Below are positions 45,503-58,476 of a stretch of 64,000 nucleotides of DNA, in pieces. The notes beneath the pieces are model-generated. The model ran no database searches and was not told where the DNA came from. It saw nothing but the letters and a program-made list of their open reading frames with translations. The position numbers and the translations under genes are program-made. The stretch lies in the NCBI GenBank assembly GCA_015179045.1, contig WHUZ01000075.1, positions 186,001-250,000 on the forward strand, read 5' to 3'. Every line of letters begins with the position of its first letter. Position 1 is the first letter of the stretch. Origin of the DNA: Kalaharituber pfeilii (Eukaryota; Ascomycota; Pezizomycetes; Pezizales; Pezizaceae).

Positions 45503-48500
45503 ATTGTGGGCGCATAGCATGGCTCATAATCACCTTCTGGTTCAACGGTACGTTACCATCTGAATTCGATGGTGGAAATACGTTATTTTTTTTTCAATAA
45601 TTGGTAGTATTGATGGGCTGCAATTTCACAATTAATGGGAATTGTTACATCAAAAATTTCCGCACTTGAAATTCCTTTCTTTTGTCCCGATCCAGAGATA
45701 CATGGCAAAAGGTAGTCATATTTTACCTCTCGAATGAAGTTATGCAAACGTAGAGTGTGATAATTGCCTCGACAACTGTGAAGGTATTGGATGCTCAATA
45801 TGATACAATCAATACTCTTTAGAATCACGAAACACCCTGATCACAGTGGACTGACTTTCGAGGTCCTTGGCACTAAGCTTTATTTTCACTCTATGTACTA
45901 GTAGTAAGAAGTCTCATGCCAAGCGCGGTCCGAGACGTAACTCTGGTCACGAGACTAGTCCGAGACTGCCTTCCACTTCAACCATGCGGCCAGACAGTGA
46001 CACCTCACAACCCTACCTGCTTGTTTCTAATCCTCCTATCCCTCATAGAATTTAGAACGCAACGCTATACAGGGAAAAGGCTTCTGGCGGCATAGATACG
46101 TTCTACATGGTCTTGAAACTCAGGTCAGGTAAGTATACTAGTAAGCGTTACCGATTTTCCCAGTACCTGAATCACTTCTAGCAATTGAACCCCTGACTTG
46201 AAGCCAGGTTGTTTTGTAATGCCTTCGACTATCCATAATTTATTGCACACCACCAAGCCGTATTTTGGCTAGGTACATTGTGTGATACTGAGATAAATAA
46301 GTTCACATCAACTCTATCATCACATAAATACTATATCAAGCACCATTAAAGTTCACACATTATACAAACATGATGAGCGCAGGCAAGGAAACTTTCAGTT
46401 CAGCGCTCATGACCAGGGCCTGAGTCATGCTGTCGACTTGTGCCTGATACCCGTTTGTAGCGTTGCCCATGGCCCAATCGATTCCTTATTCCCACTTCAG
46501 CTTACCTTGGCTAGTCAGGGCAAGCGATATTGTACTCGCGTACTTTCGTGTTAGCAAGCGCAATATGCAAGAGAACTCCGGTATGAGGGGACGGCACCCT
46601 AAACAGATTGTGCGTCCGCAAGAGCTCATGGTGAAATTCAGTATGTTGGGTGCATGCCTCCCCCTTCGGTGAATCCGCATTGACTTTCCTTCCAAATCCC
46701 GAAGATCTCGGCTGTTCAGCTCGTACAGCCCTTCCTTTCATGTTTGGCCTCTGTGATTTGTTTTTATTCTTTTCTTTTTTTTTTTTCTCTCTCTCTCTTG
46801 ATGTTGGTTCCATCATGTTCTCACCAAAGAGGGGTATGCTGATTAGTTTTATCGATAATCGGTCTGGACCAATGCAGGCTTGTTTCACTGCCCAACCAGG
46901 CAAAGTAAGCGACTGCCATACATGCATATTAGCAGGTACCGGCCGACTTGTCTTTGGCGAAACGGAAGCTAGGCTGCGCTGGGGATTAGCACAAAGGCAA
47001 GGTGGCATGTAATCGTCGGAGAATCTTTGTGGGGATTAGCATGGACCTTGCCACTGGCTAGGTAAGGAACTGGTAAGGGCGAATGATTTTATTCTCCGCC
47101 TCCACTCGTTGACAAAGCAGTACGCAGGCGGTGCAGGTTGAACGGGGACTCCGTTGGGTACCACGATGTGCCATTGGCAAGCTGAACGAGCGAATAACAA
47201 GGCATGAAATGCCAGTGAGCGAACCTGCATCTCGATTCTTATGACCTTTTTAATGTTTACTTTCAACCTCGGCTTTTTTCTCCTTGTGCAGAATGCACTC
47301 TCTTGGTGGATCGGGACCAGACAACGGCTTGAGCCCAGTGATGAGCTGGGCACGTAAGATGGCACTTACAATCATACGCACGTAGCTGATTTCTTACTTA
47401 ATCGACCACCCGCTACTCAACAAAAGCCGAATCCTTGTGCAAGTTGCGACCAGGTCTTACGCCCAGGTTCAGGGTTATCCATGTTCTTGGTTCAATGGGA
47501 ATGCATGCGATTTGGAGTATGTTGAACACACTGCCTGCTGGTTTTCTCACTGCCTCTGAATACAATGGCAATATATTAAATGTGCAGTACATAGACGAGG
47601 AGCAGATAGGGTATTGCTTCTTCAGAATTACCGGTATTCGTCGCGGCTTTATCCGATACTTGGAATATGCACCTCTTTCCCAATGATGAGTTCAAGGCTG
47701 ATGTTGTTCTAGGCCATCTAATACTTAAATACTCTCATGCATTAACACTCTGCTTTCATTATTTTAAGGACGCACAATAGAAATGAAAATAAAAATAATT
47801 GCATGCTTCCCATTGAGACGGGATTCCTGTAATATGTAATAATGGAGTCATGATACGGCAGTGAGGTTTGGAATAGCCAAGCTACCCAGGGTGCAATGAC
47901 AAACCTCAACTCGCGCGGAAAAACTGGTCGGGTGGTAATTGGCCAAGGCATATGCTCTCCGAACCCGCCCCCTACCCCCTCAACGGGAATATCCTCTTGA
48001 CCTGAGAGAGCATCCAATAGCCATAACGCGTCGACTTCCCTGCAGAGTCCGCATTACCTTACATCGACAATGGTGCGTATGCATAAGAGGGCAAGGGTAC
48101 TCTATTGAGTATATGCCATGTGACTACTAGACATTGCAGGCATGATGCTTCCTGCGCTGCGGGGCGGAAGTCTCGAAAGAAAAGAGGGAAAAAGAAAATA
48201 GGGGATTGAGGAAGGAAACTCGTGAGCTCATTTGATCATATCCATGGTGCTGACCCTTGGTATATCCTAGATGTTGCTCTAGAGAGGCTTGGCTTGAACA
48301 CATTTAGTTACCGACACCGACTACATACTAAAGTGTACTCGTGCAAGGGTCCATCCCCTCCCCGCACCCCTACCTATCTTGTCCTTCCTCTTATTTCATG
48401 ATTTCCGTCCCGTCCAATTGCGGCGCAGGGAACGGGGGTAAACAGCATTAAGAAAGTGGGGAGAGGACAATCGGAGGAGGGGGCTACAAGTGTAGGAGTG

Positions 48501-48559
48501 GGGTCTGGTAAGCACTGCTCATATTAGACTGTAATTTTTCGAGACTCTTGCCAACTCTT

Positions 48560-48815
48560 CTAGAGTAGATCTACAGTTGCATAAGGTTCCGCATTATATC
48601 TTGTGCCTTCAAGAAGCTTGGGATCATCGTCATAGAATTTGTCAAGGTCCTTTTCCTTCATTTTCCCGTCTAACATTCTGATGAGAGGGTGTCCAAGGAA
48701 GATGCCGTCAATACCACCGGTGTCGTGACTTGTATTACTCTACTGTGCTCCTTCAATCAAATAATTAATCTAAAGTAAGTCGATCGAAATCAGGTTGGTG
48801 ATGATTATATTCCAT
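48560..48815 (-). pseudogene. Small gene relic of unknown family with a frameshift and an in-frame stop
   Basis: From an ATG at 48815 (minus) the frame reads MEYNHHQPDFDRLTLD, hits a stop, and in the adjacent frame continues INYLIEGAQ, a TAG, then SNTSHDTGGIDGIFLGHPLI, RMLDGKMKEKDLDKFYDDDP and KLLEGTRYNAEPYATVDLL before its terminal TAG at 48560-48562. The last 50 codons are open and strongly protein-like. One indel and one nonsense change would account for the breaks. I do not recognise the family; an alternative is a terminal exon of a live gene whose upstream exons I could not find. Confidence 0.35.
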
Positions 48816-51250
48816 GTGAAGAAAGTATTATACTTTATCGCTACTTTGATATGCGAGATACAACATAGTCATGTCAAGCTTTTGTCGTTTTGCATCATGA
48901 CGGCGGATCATCAAGAATAGGCTTGACTTGGTTCTAAGTGCGGAGCCAATTGTACAGTACTACCAGAGGCGAGACAAGACATGCCAATGCTTTGCTTTTG
49001 CTTTACTTTTGCGATTCGGATCCAGAATAATAACGATGAAATTACTGCAACCACATCCGCATAGACATCAACTCCTTTCTGCTCCCTTCTTCCGCTCCCC
49101 TGCCCCCCAGTACCCGGCCTCCCCACTTTATCCCCATAATCGTACTTACAATAATTATAACCATGCAGCGCACATGCTAGTGGTACAGTTACATGTAAGC
49201 GCACATACATACATGCATGTGCTACTGCTACCACCCCCGCATCCTTACTTTTTTTTTTTCACACATTTTTCCTGTTCCTTGTTCCCAAAATTCCCAGCCC
49301 CAAAATTCAAATGTTAGGGACTACCGAGTCCCTGGTCCAATATCGTGCAGGGAGCCCATGCATCCTGAGCTACGGGAAGCCTGCCTGGATGGACGGAGTG
49401 AACCAAGCGGAAAGAAGGGGCTTACTGATGTTCATTTGACCCGGAATAGGAACCTCAGTGGGGCGCAAGCGCGTGCAAGAAAATGCTGCTTCTGCTGCGG
49501 TTGATGATGACGATGATGGCTGTGATGCTGACGAGGTATGCAAGCAAGCATGTGCAGACTATAATTGTGGTGCGATGCACATTTGAAGCATCACCGTTCA
49601 ACGTGATATAAACATCTATCCTACCTTATTACTGATTCACAGTAAAGCAATAGTAAGTCCAATAGCGTCACTTCAGCTTTTCGCGAGGTGAAAAGGCTGC
49701 TGTATGTAGTGCTAAGGAACTAATTTCACTCGTCCGCTAAGTAACCATTTCATGTCCGTGAACCCGCGGATCGGATACAGGCGCATTGCCTTCCCCGTCT
49801 AGGCAGGACCCACCTAACCCAATCCAATCCGGTCCGATATCCAAATATCCAGATCCTCGGAGACTTTAGGAGCATACCATACAGTTGTTTTGGTGGCGGC
49901 ATTACACTACTATTTGTTATTTCTTTTTTTTGGGGGAGGACAAGCCCAATTTCATGAATGAAATACCGACTCCCCAAAGTCTTAGGTGGAGTCACGCTTT
50001 CTTCCTGTTACGTGATCTAATTGAAGCTTATCCCTACGGAGTCCGAGAGGGTAACAATCAGATTGCATAAGATAGAGGCAAGATTAGATGTTGGTATTAC
50101 ATATGTATGCTCTGCACCGAGTAGGGCTGCGACTTAGAATGTGGCGACGGCGATTACCATTTCTAAAATAGTTTCCTGCATAAGATGTAACCTTCAGGTA
50201 GTCTCCCAACCTGACCTTTAGGATTTTATTAATAGCCCCTTCCCCCATTCACGAGATTACCGCATACGGTAGTCGCTCGAGTTGGCGCTTGAACTTTCGT
50301 GAAACGAAAGATTTCGACACCGAAATTACTCATAAATAATATTGACCTTGTGAAAATAAGAGGGCACTATAACACACATAAAAAACTAAATAAAAATAAG
50401 TAAAAACGTGAGCATCATGAGAGCAAACACATGATCATACCCTTAAGCACATGTGTGCACGCACATCTATCAGTGCACTATTTCCTATATTTCAATCGAA
50501 TCGACACAACATCGACACATTGCCGATTTCCATAGAGTAGCACTACTGGCATCTCCCCCTTGAATCCCTTCACTCACTCCTCCCCCTCGCGCCGTGTGCG
50601 CAGACCCCACTGGCGCTAGTGAATGCATCTAGGTGATGATGCAGTGATGCGCTCTTAGGCTACCATGTGTCATATATTGCGCATGGGTATGCGGATTTGG
50701 TTATGGGTAATTATGGGAGATGGATGGATGGGATGGGGTGGTATGGGATGGATATGAGAAAAGAGAAAAGTAATGAGTGGCACAGATAGGGCTATCTGAG
50801 TGGTGTAAAAAAAAAACTTGGTATTATTTTAGGAGGATGACAGGAGAGTTTGGGGACGGTCTAGTGCGGGCAAATTGATATCATGACTTTACTTGTGGCC
50901 TGTGACCTAACCTTCAGACTGCACCTGACCTTTGCCTGTGAAAAAGCCGAATGGGCACCGCGGCTGCGCCGCGCCAGAGGGCAGTGCCAGGGTAGTCTCG
51001 TGCCCGTGTTGGGGTTGCAGGTTTACTGGTTGCTATTGTGGGAAACGGGGCGCTGTACGTTGAATGCAATGTACAAATGTATGTAGAATTATGTAAGAGC
51101 ATATACATATGGATGTTAATGACGACAAAGCCCTCGTGAGCAGAGAAGAATTTGAAGACGCGCGCTGGAGAAAACAGCACAGTTTATGTATATATGATGT
51201 ATCTGATGAGGATTATTGTGATATTAGAAGAAGGATACGATGCAGCGACC

Positions 51251-51281
<31 letters not shown>

Positions 51282-52330
51282 AGTTATTAGAGTGAGAAAG
51301 TAGAAGCAGAGTAATTATAAACCGGTTGAGATTGATTGATTCCATTGGTTTTTGTGCTTTTTTGAATTCTCACCAACTTAATTAGAAACATCGAAACAAG
51401 CACCCCCTTTTTTTTTTTTTTTTTTTTTTTTTGAGTAACAAGCAAACTTTTCATCTAGAAAAACGCCCCAGATTTCTTGCGACTACCTATCTAGGCAATT
51501 ACCTCATCCCTTAAAGCTGCCGCTTGCCAGCGGCCCATCCTGATTGGATTTTGTTTTTTTCTTCACCTTCGCTCGATAGAAGCGATTGGGAAAAGCAAAA
51601 CACAGAAACAAAGAAAAGACTTAAAAACGGAAGCAGAAAATTCTGTTAACTTTCCCTATTTGGTATTTACTAGTTCCCCCAGACCCCATGCTATATCCAC
51701 AACAGGCATTTCCAAAGCGTCCAAAAGGAGGCAACGTGACCACTCACCAACTACTCTAACGATTGTATGCCCCACCTCCGCCTCATTGCCCAAAGAACAG
51801 AACTTCCACCCCACTCAGCCCGACCAGCGCTCAACTCGACCCGCCTGCCGCCCTGCTAAAAGTAGACAATGATCACGGCAAGTCTGCCAGTCTCCTTGTC
51901 ATGTCGGTCAGGCGCGCCTCGTGAATCCTTTAATGGGTAAGTCTCACGAAGCGGGGTAATAAATTCAACAAGATTCATTTTCATTTTCATTTCATTTTAC
52001 TTTATTTTCTCGTGATATCATATCGGCATGTTAGAGTGAACAAGTATGTAGAATTGAGTGGTGTGATGATCAATGGTTATTCGGTATTAGAAGACTAAAA
52101 CCTAACTGAACGATCCAGCTCCCCAGGATTCTGATACGAAAAAAAAATAAAGGAAAAGGAAACTAAAAAAAAAGAATAAATAAGAGTAAATGATAGAAAC
52201 TAAAACAAAAACAAAACAAATGAGTATGGTAGCTAGAGCCGATATTCCCATTCCACGCAAACAAATAAACGAAGCAAATAAGCAAATTCCAAATCCAAAT
52301 CCAAATCCAAAACCCCCAATGTCCTAAAGC

Positions 52331-52366
<36 letters not shown>
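52331..52366. repeat. A36 homopolymer followed by an A-rich and AAT-repeat tract
   Basis: A run of about 36 A residues is followed by AG-rich sequence and an (AAT)n stretch to about 52428. No adjacent target-site duplication was seen, so retroposon origin is not claimed. Confidence 0.8.
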
Positions 52367-52368
<2 letters not shown>

Positions 52369-53491
52369 TAAAGAGAAAAGGAAAAAAAAAGGTAAAGAGA
52401 AATAATAATAATAATGATAATAATAATGTCCATATCCTTCAGGCAAAACAAATAACCAACAACAAAAGAGCATATTCAAGTAATTCCTAAATAAAACGTC
52501 CTAGAAAAGTCCCTTCTCTCCTACCTTTTCTCCGATCCCTGTTCCTAGCATTTTCCTAGCTCCAGTGTCTCGTACCCAAATCCAACCCAAATAATTCCAA
52601 CGAATCCCCCAAAAATCTTTGCCCAAAATAAAATAATTGCATAGGCGGTGAAATTATATAATACAGGAAAAAAATGAACGATACGAATCCAACAAGTGAT
52701 AGAGAAATACACAATTCCATATACCACATGTACACCGAACCGTACTCATCTTGACAAAGAATACTTCTGGAGCCCCACGCCTCCCGTACAAAAAAATAAG
52801 TTTCAAACAAGGAATGAGAAATAGAATGAAATCGAGCCCACCCGTATTGCGCTGAAAAAGAAAATTCAATCGATCAAACAAAATAACGAAAAAGATAGTA
52901 CAAAAATAACATTGCCCACTGGGAATACACAAGGAAATGTCAATTTGTGACAGTAATTCTGACTGCAGGATGTTGCATGCTTGAAGATACTCATTGTACC
53001 GGAAACTTTCGAAAAGGGTTGGGTGGCTTGTTGGCCTCCTATTGATTTCGTAATGCCGAAAGCACAAGACTTTGCTTCGAGCAAGCTGTTGTTGCAGCAA
53101 TTTCGCTGCAATCCATAATCCATACTCCAGAGCTCCCCAGGTTCTGTGGTGAAATACAGAGAGAAATGAGATGGTACATAGGCAAACAGTAAAAAAATCC
53201 AAACCCAAACTAAAAGGTATCATAAATGAAGTGCAAATAAATATAAATGTATATCGAAAAGGAGTAACACCGTAATAACCATGCTCCACCTTCTCTTAAC
53301 GCGAAAAAAAGCAAATGTAGAACAAATGCAACGAACGATATTATTGAGATAGAATATAGCATTTTAAAAGAAAAATAACAGCAACCGAAAGCTGATGATA
53401 GAGATAGAAGGATGCAACATTTCTGAAATGTCATATCCCAATTTTTTCCTTTAATAATTGTGCACCCACAACCTGAGTTAGGGAATGTAAG

Positions 53492-55877
53492 TCAGGGTGC
53501 ATTGGGGGAAAGGTGTGTGCCACCTCCAGACGATGGATCTCGTTTATCTGTTGTGAATCCGCCACGTGCAAAATGCATTCCCTGAGAAGTGGCAGCAACT
53601 TGATTCGACCCAGTAGTATTAACGTAACCCAACATATCCCAAGCTTCATGTGCTTTAGCATGTGGTGGAGGAGCCTGGTGAGTTGGCGGCCATAAATGCG
53701 GAGGACTCGTCATTGAAGAATGACTGAGCGCCGAAGCCTGTGTTTGTAGATCTACAGGTGGTTTATGGCGACCAAGGAGTGCCTTCTCTTTTTGGGGTTG
53801 CTGCTTTACCACTGGTGAGCTCGCTGTTCTTGTGAGCGTTGAAGGAGGTGCTGCACTCGATGCTGTGTCGTTATGAGAAGGATTGACAGGCATAGAGTCC
53901 GTTGTAGAACCAGAACTCTCATTTCCATGAACTGGCTGATATGGTGTAGGATTTTGAGCCTGCGGAAGAACAGCTGCTGTCGAGGAGTAACTTGCAGACT
54001 ATTGTGTTGTGTTAGTCAGGAAAATGAGATAACATTGGAAAGGGATCCTCACATATTTCCCGATTATCTTCTTCAGAGCCATACCCAAAATCTTCCATGG
54101 GAATACCTTCACGTCTTTTTCAATATTTCTAGGCTTGGGGTTTGGAAACGCCATGATGAGCTTGAAAAAATTCTCGCTATCAGCTTTGGCCTTTGAGACT
54201 GTCATAGGCCGGAACCCTTCCAAGTTTCTCCGAATTCTATTTTTTTCCTCAACAGTGAACCTCACCGAAATTAGGGACTCCAATAAATAGATGCAGTCAA
54301 CGCTGGTGACATAGCATTCTCCCTTCTCAGCCCAGTATATGCAACTTATGCATATGCTATTTGGCTGTCTGTCACTTGTTGCTACAACTGCAAAATTGGT
54401 GTTTATGGTTGCTCCCTTTTGGCTTCGCCAAAACTGAACAATTTTCCTTCTATTCTCGAGTTCCTCTGCAGACCAAGGTGAAGTAGCCACTGTATCTAAA
54501 TCACCCTCAATATTGAGCACAGCTTTCGATGTATGAGGATATATTCCATATGGATTAAAACCAGAAGAACCAGCAGTATTCTGATGTGAGAGTGTTGAAG
54601 TTCGAACCAATGGAGGGTTAGCTTCCTGGGGCGACGGCACTGTTTGCGGTGGCTTCGATGATGTTGGCGTGACTGATTGGGGAGGCATGCTGCCACCAAC
54701 TGTAGCATTCGCATTTGGAGCAGGGTAGGTTGTCCAGTGAGGAAGATGCTGCGGAGATACGATTGTTTGTGGATGAGCGTCGGACGTGCTTGAGTATCCA
54801 CTATATCCATAAGGCCGTGGGGAAGCCTGTGGAGGATATTGACTTCGAAACAGCAAGTCAGTTTGGCTAGATTGTGGATAGACTGATGCACCCGAAGGGG
54901 TACTAGGTGGAACATACGCGGAGTATCCAACCCCTGTCACCCCGCTTGGGGGATAGCCATAAACTCCATAATCTTCGCCCTTCGGTCTGATGACAGGCTG
55001 ACTTGCCGGTCGTTTTGCGGAACTCCGGTCCTCAGGATCATCTGACCGTTTCCTCTTGATTGGAGTGGCAGCTACCGGGGAGTATGTTGGCTGAGAGGCC
55101 ATTTCCGTGTATGTAAAATTTCCAATCTCCATTGAATTCTCTTGGCCCTCTTCATCTTCTGTAATAAGGAATACTGGTACTTGGGAAGTAATCCATCCAG
55201 TTAGTGTAGATGATGGTACTTGAGCACTCAATAAGTAAGTGTATCCCGGACGATCCTCACATTTTGAGAGCGTAGCATTACACCTTAGTGTACCAAACAT
55301 AACCTTGAGAACCCGAGAATCCATTGCCATGTCCGTTTGAGACTGAAGGTATACCGAAAATGGTGTACCTTCAACTCCTGAATTTGGGTGGAAGCTAAGA
55401 ACGGTTAAGGAAATAGATGTATCGTCATACGGGCGGTGCTGCTGGTATACAGGTTTCGAGTGGCTTTGGGATGTGTATTGTTGAGCGTGCCCGTGAGTTA
55501 CCTGAGGAGATCTTTGAGGACGAGCATAGTGAGCTTGAGTAGAATAATATCCTTGCGATTGTGTCTGAAGATGGGGCACTATGCTCGTTGTTCTCGCGTC
55601 ATATTCTTGTTTTACTATTCAGTCAGTCATTTACTGTACCTTCCGTAGATGGAAGATGGAACTGACCTTGAGACTGGTGCTGTTGCTGCTGCTGCTGTTG
55701 CTGCTGTTGCTGCTGCTGTTGCTGCTGAGCCGGTTTCCCGTAGGCAGGCATGGGCATGAGCACGCCCGTCTTGGCCGACAGGCCGTCCTCAAAATGAACT
55801 GAACCAGTGACTCTCAAGTTGACCGTTTCTGTGGGCTCGTAGCTTGCCGAGGAAAGCCCCAAGTCTCTGCTGGGCTA
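53492..55877 (-). CDS. medA: Medusa/MedA-type developmental regulator (5' end not resolved)
   Basis: Nuclear regulator of conidiophore development, homologous to Aspergillus MedA and Fusarium Ren1, and to Magnaporthe Acr1. Visible exons on the minus strand: an exon ending at 55667 whose acceptor is near 55865-55877, then 55605-54053 and 53998-53492, with phases that match. The first visible exon encodes VNLRVTGSVHFEDG and a Gln run of about 16. The second contains VLSFHPNSGVEGTPFSVYLQ near its start, a long Ser/Pro/Tyr-rich region with a basic KRKR cluster, and the strongly conserved C-terminal block (WSAEELENRRKIVQFWR, SVRFTVEEKNRIRRNLEGFR, FPNPKPRNIEKDVKVFPW, KILGMALKKIIGKY). It continues as SASYSSTA across the last intron, as in MedA. 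The start codon lies in an exon further upstream that I could not identify; a long 5' leader is known for Aspergillus medA. Confidence 0.88.
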
Positions 55878-56570
55878 TTTGCGAGTAAGGTCAGGTTAGA
55901 CGCAGGCTTCTGTAAGACTACACTAGTAAGAACATGGAAAATACCTGTAAGATATGAGGATATACTGCGCTGAGTGCCACGGTTGTAGAGTTTAAAGAGA
56001 CAGGCGGGAAGACGCGCGAAAGGCCCGCGTCACTGAAATTGTGCAAGAGTATTGGGCTGCACTGGTTTAAGATGCTCCCGGAATGGAAGCGATTGTGGGG
56101 TAGCCTGTATTTTTTCAAGACCTTCGAGGTGTATATGCGTGACCCAGTATCTAGGGGGCCTTGTCAATGGCCTTTCTATTTTACTTGCGGATCTTTGCTG
56201 CTGCTTCGAATGCCCAAGTTTGACCTGGGCTATTTCGTAGAAGTGTACAATAACACAGGACCCTAAAGCCTGGGAATGGAGGGGGGTGAATGGTCGAGGT
56301 TGATAGACCTGCCAGAGGGTGTCAGACAAGAGGATATATGCAAAGCCAAAGAGCAGCTGCCTGGTAGCAAGGGGTGTGAGGATCAAACCTGCAAAGAGAG
56401 AGATGTAAGGAAAATATTGGATGTTGAAGTTTAGTCGAATCAGTGGATCGTAGCTGAAAACCAATGCACCAGTTCAGTTGGAGGGCTCAATACGCAGCTA
56501 GCATGCAGGCAGTGAGAGGATGACCCAACCCACAGCCAGAACTGATAGACTGTCTGTGCCTTCCGTACTA

Positions 56571-56571
<1 letters not shown>

Positions 56572-56607
<36 letters not shown>

Positions 56608-56636
56608 CTTTCTTTCTTTCTTTCTTTCTTTCTTTT
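56572..56636. repeat. T-run plus TTTC microsatellite
   Basis: About 35 T residues followed by seven TTTC units. Simple-sequence tract. Confidence 0.9.
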
Positions 56637-57097
56637 CTATCTCTCTCTTCCTTAGTTTTTTTGCTTAACCGTCCTTGCTCTACCTTCCGTTGATCGCTTT
56701 TCTTAAGCCTCTATCCCTCTTGGAAATCCACAGTCTTTTCTTCTTTCTTCTTTCTTTTTTAAGGCTATTTTATTTTTATTTTTTAGACTTTTATCCTCTC
56801 CCGGGACTGGTGGTATACTGGAAGCACAATCTTCAGTGGCAGCAGATGATATTTTCTGCCGACTGCTTACGTTAATTGAAGGATATGTATAATAGATGTG
56901 TAAATAAGATGCGAGACAGTTTTGTATCAGCATGCGCAGGTGGTTGGTGTGACCGGAGGGGTGGGGAGGGCGGGGGAGCCGTCGGAAGGTGGGAGCGAAG
57001 GATCTGGGTTCCAGGTAGCAGATGGAATAGAGAGTGAGCCGTCAGGTGGATATAAGGCTAGGACGAGCAACTGATCTCTCTGGTCCTAGAGGTTAGG

Positions 57098-57545
57098 CGG
57101 GGGGAGGGGGGAGGGGGGAGGGGAGGGGGGAGAGGGAGGGGTGGCAGATGTATGGGGGGGCGTCCATGTTGGTGGTCTATCAAGCCAAAGCCTTAGGAAT
57201 TTTGGAGGGGAGGGGGGGGACTGGGGAAAAGCTGGGGGAGGGGGTTGGACGAAGCTATTCTCTTGGGGCCTCTGCTCTCACGAAGCCACGGGAGCAGCGA
57301 GAAGCGCGGTGCCAGGACGGGCGCAATGGAGGGCGATCCCAGGGCACGAAAGGGGTATCACAGGGCGTCGAGGGGGGGAGGGGGGCGCGCTGGGAGAGAG
57401 GGAGGGGGGCAGAGGGGAGGTTGGCGAGAGGCTGCAGCGTCGCCAGCACCCAGTCGACAGGAGGAATCAATGCAGTGGGCGGTCGCCCACTCGCTCGCGG
57501 TTGCTGCCTCCTGGCTCGTGGCTCCTGGCTCTGCCTGCTCCTGCG

Positions 57546-57581
<36 letters not shown>

Positions 57582-57978
57582 GCTGCTGCTGCTGCTGCTG
57601 CCTCCGGCCCGCCTCGCTGCTGCTGGCGCTGCAACAGCACGATGTCTCCCTCCCTACATAACTCTGCCTGTATTGTACTGTACGTCTCGCAGGCCCCAGC
57701 CTGCTAGGTATGGCCTTGCGCATGCTTGCGCTCCCCGCTCTGCTCGCTGGCGCCGGCTGCTCGTGCGGCCGTGTTGCGTGCCCGCCGCGCGCTCGCTCTC
57801 CGCCCCCTTCTTCCATTGTAGCTCTCGCCGCCCTCGGCCTCCCTCCCCCTCCCCTCCCTCCCCTCCCCTCCCCTCCCCTCCCCTCCTCTCCCTTCCCCTC
57901 CCATCCCTCCTCCATCGCATCCCCCCTGGCCACGCAAATGCAGCACCACCCCCCTCTCCCCGCCCAGCTCCCGCGTGC

Positions 57979-58013
<35 letters not shown>
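57098..58013. repeat. G/C-run island: G-tracts, CTCCTG/CTG array, CCCCT array and C34 tract
   Basis: Four strand-asymmetric simple tracts lie within 0.9 kb: GGGGAGGGGG-type runs at 57098-57141; CTCCTG hexamers passing into CTG triplets at 57547-57601; CCCCT pentamers at 57841-57900; and 34 consecutive C at 57980-58013. Both the G tracts (plus strand) and C tracts (minus strand) satisfy the simple G-quadruplex pattern of four runs of three or more G. Confidence 0.9.
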
Positions 58014-58015
<2 letters not shown>

Positions 58016-58410
58016 CGCAGCTTGGAGTCGCTTCGTTTCGCGCTGCCGCTCACTAACCAGCGTCCTGGCAAGCATGCTTGTAAAGCAGTTCCCCCACCGC
58101 AGCCCTCAGCGAGACCAAGGTGGATGCGCAGTAGCGCACTGTGCAGCCAAACCTTGTGCCTGGTCTGTCCTACCTCACGGCCTACGTATTCTCGCAGGAG
58201 GTGGCCCCAATGTGTTGTGTTCGTGCAGTGCCGTCGAGCGTGCGTGCACCGACGAACTGGGACGGGGAATGGTAAGGGACCCTGGACCCAGCCAGCCCTT
58301 CCTTTTGCTCTAAAGTACGGAGCGCAGCGTACAGCTTCACCCTGCGACACAGACTAGTGAGCAGAAAATCTTAATAGCAGCAATAATGAAAATGCCAGAA
58401 CCAAAAGCTG

Positions 58411-58476
58411 GGAAAAAAAAAAAAAAAATAATAATAATAATAAAATAAATTAAATAAAAATAAAAATAAAATAAAC
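58411..58476. repeat. A/T-only simple tract
   Basis: A15 followed by ATA and AAAT/AAAAAT repeats for about 65 bp with no G or C. Confidence 0.85.

Larger units (their letters stand above)
45503..53491. other. Eight-kilobase gene-poor region
   Basis: No intact recognised gene. It contains a small gene relic (48560-48815, listed), A and T homopolymers (51251-51278, 51411-51432, 52331-52366), an AAT repeat (about 52404-52428), a G-rich ATGG-type stretch (about 50720-50755), and a 211-codon minus-strand open frame at 52654-53289 discussed as a finding. The rightmost part must contain the MedA-like gene's 3' UTR. Confidence 0.5.

Noticed and set aside
46175..46265. tRNA-like arm on the minus strand (CCTGGCTTCAAGTCAGG followed by GGTTCAATTGC)
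   Set aside because: A five-pair anticodon-like stem and a B-box-like sequence are present, but there is no variable loop, acceptor stem or D arm that would complete a tRNA.
46511..47008. 165-codon minus-strand frame
   Set aside because: No domain, a Lys/Glu-rich stretch caused by a T run, and no sign of splicing or conservation that I can judge.
55918..56118. Candidate first exon of the medA-like gene (ending at a good GT donor at 55944)
   Set aside because: The frame would splice in phase to the next exon but contains no ATG, so it cannot be the initiating exon; left unresolved.
57148..58350. Two overlapping open frames of 302 and 330 codons on opposite strands
   Set aside because: Both are products of G/C-rich simple repeats (poly-Leu, poly-Gly, poly-Pro runs), with no domain or exon structure.
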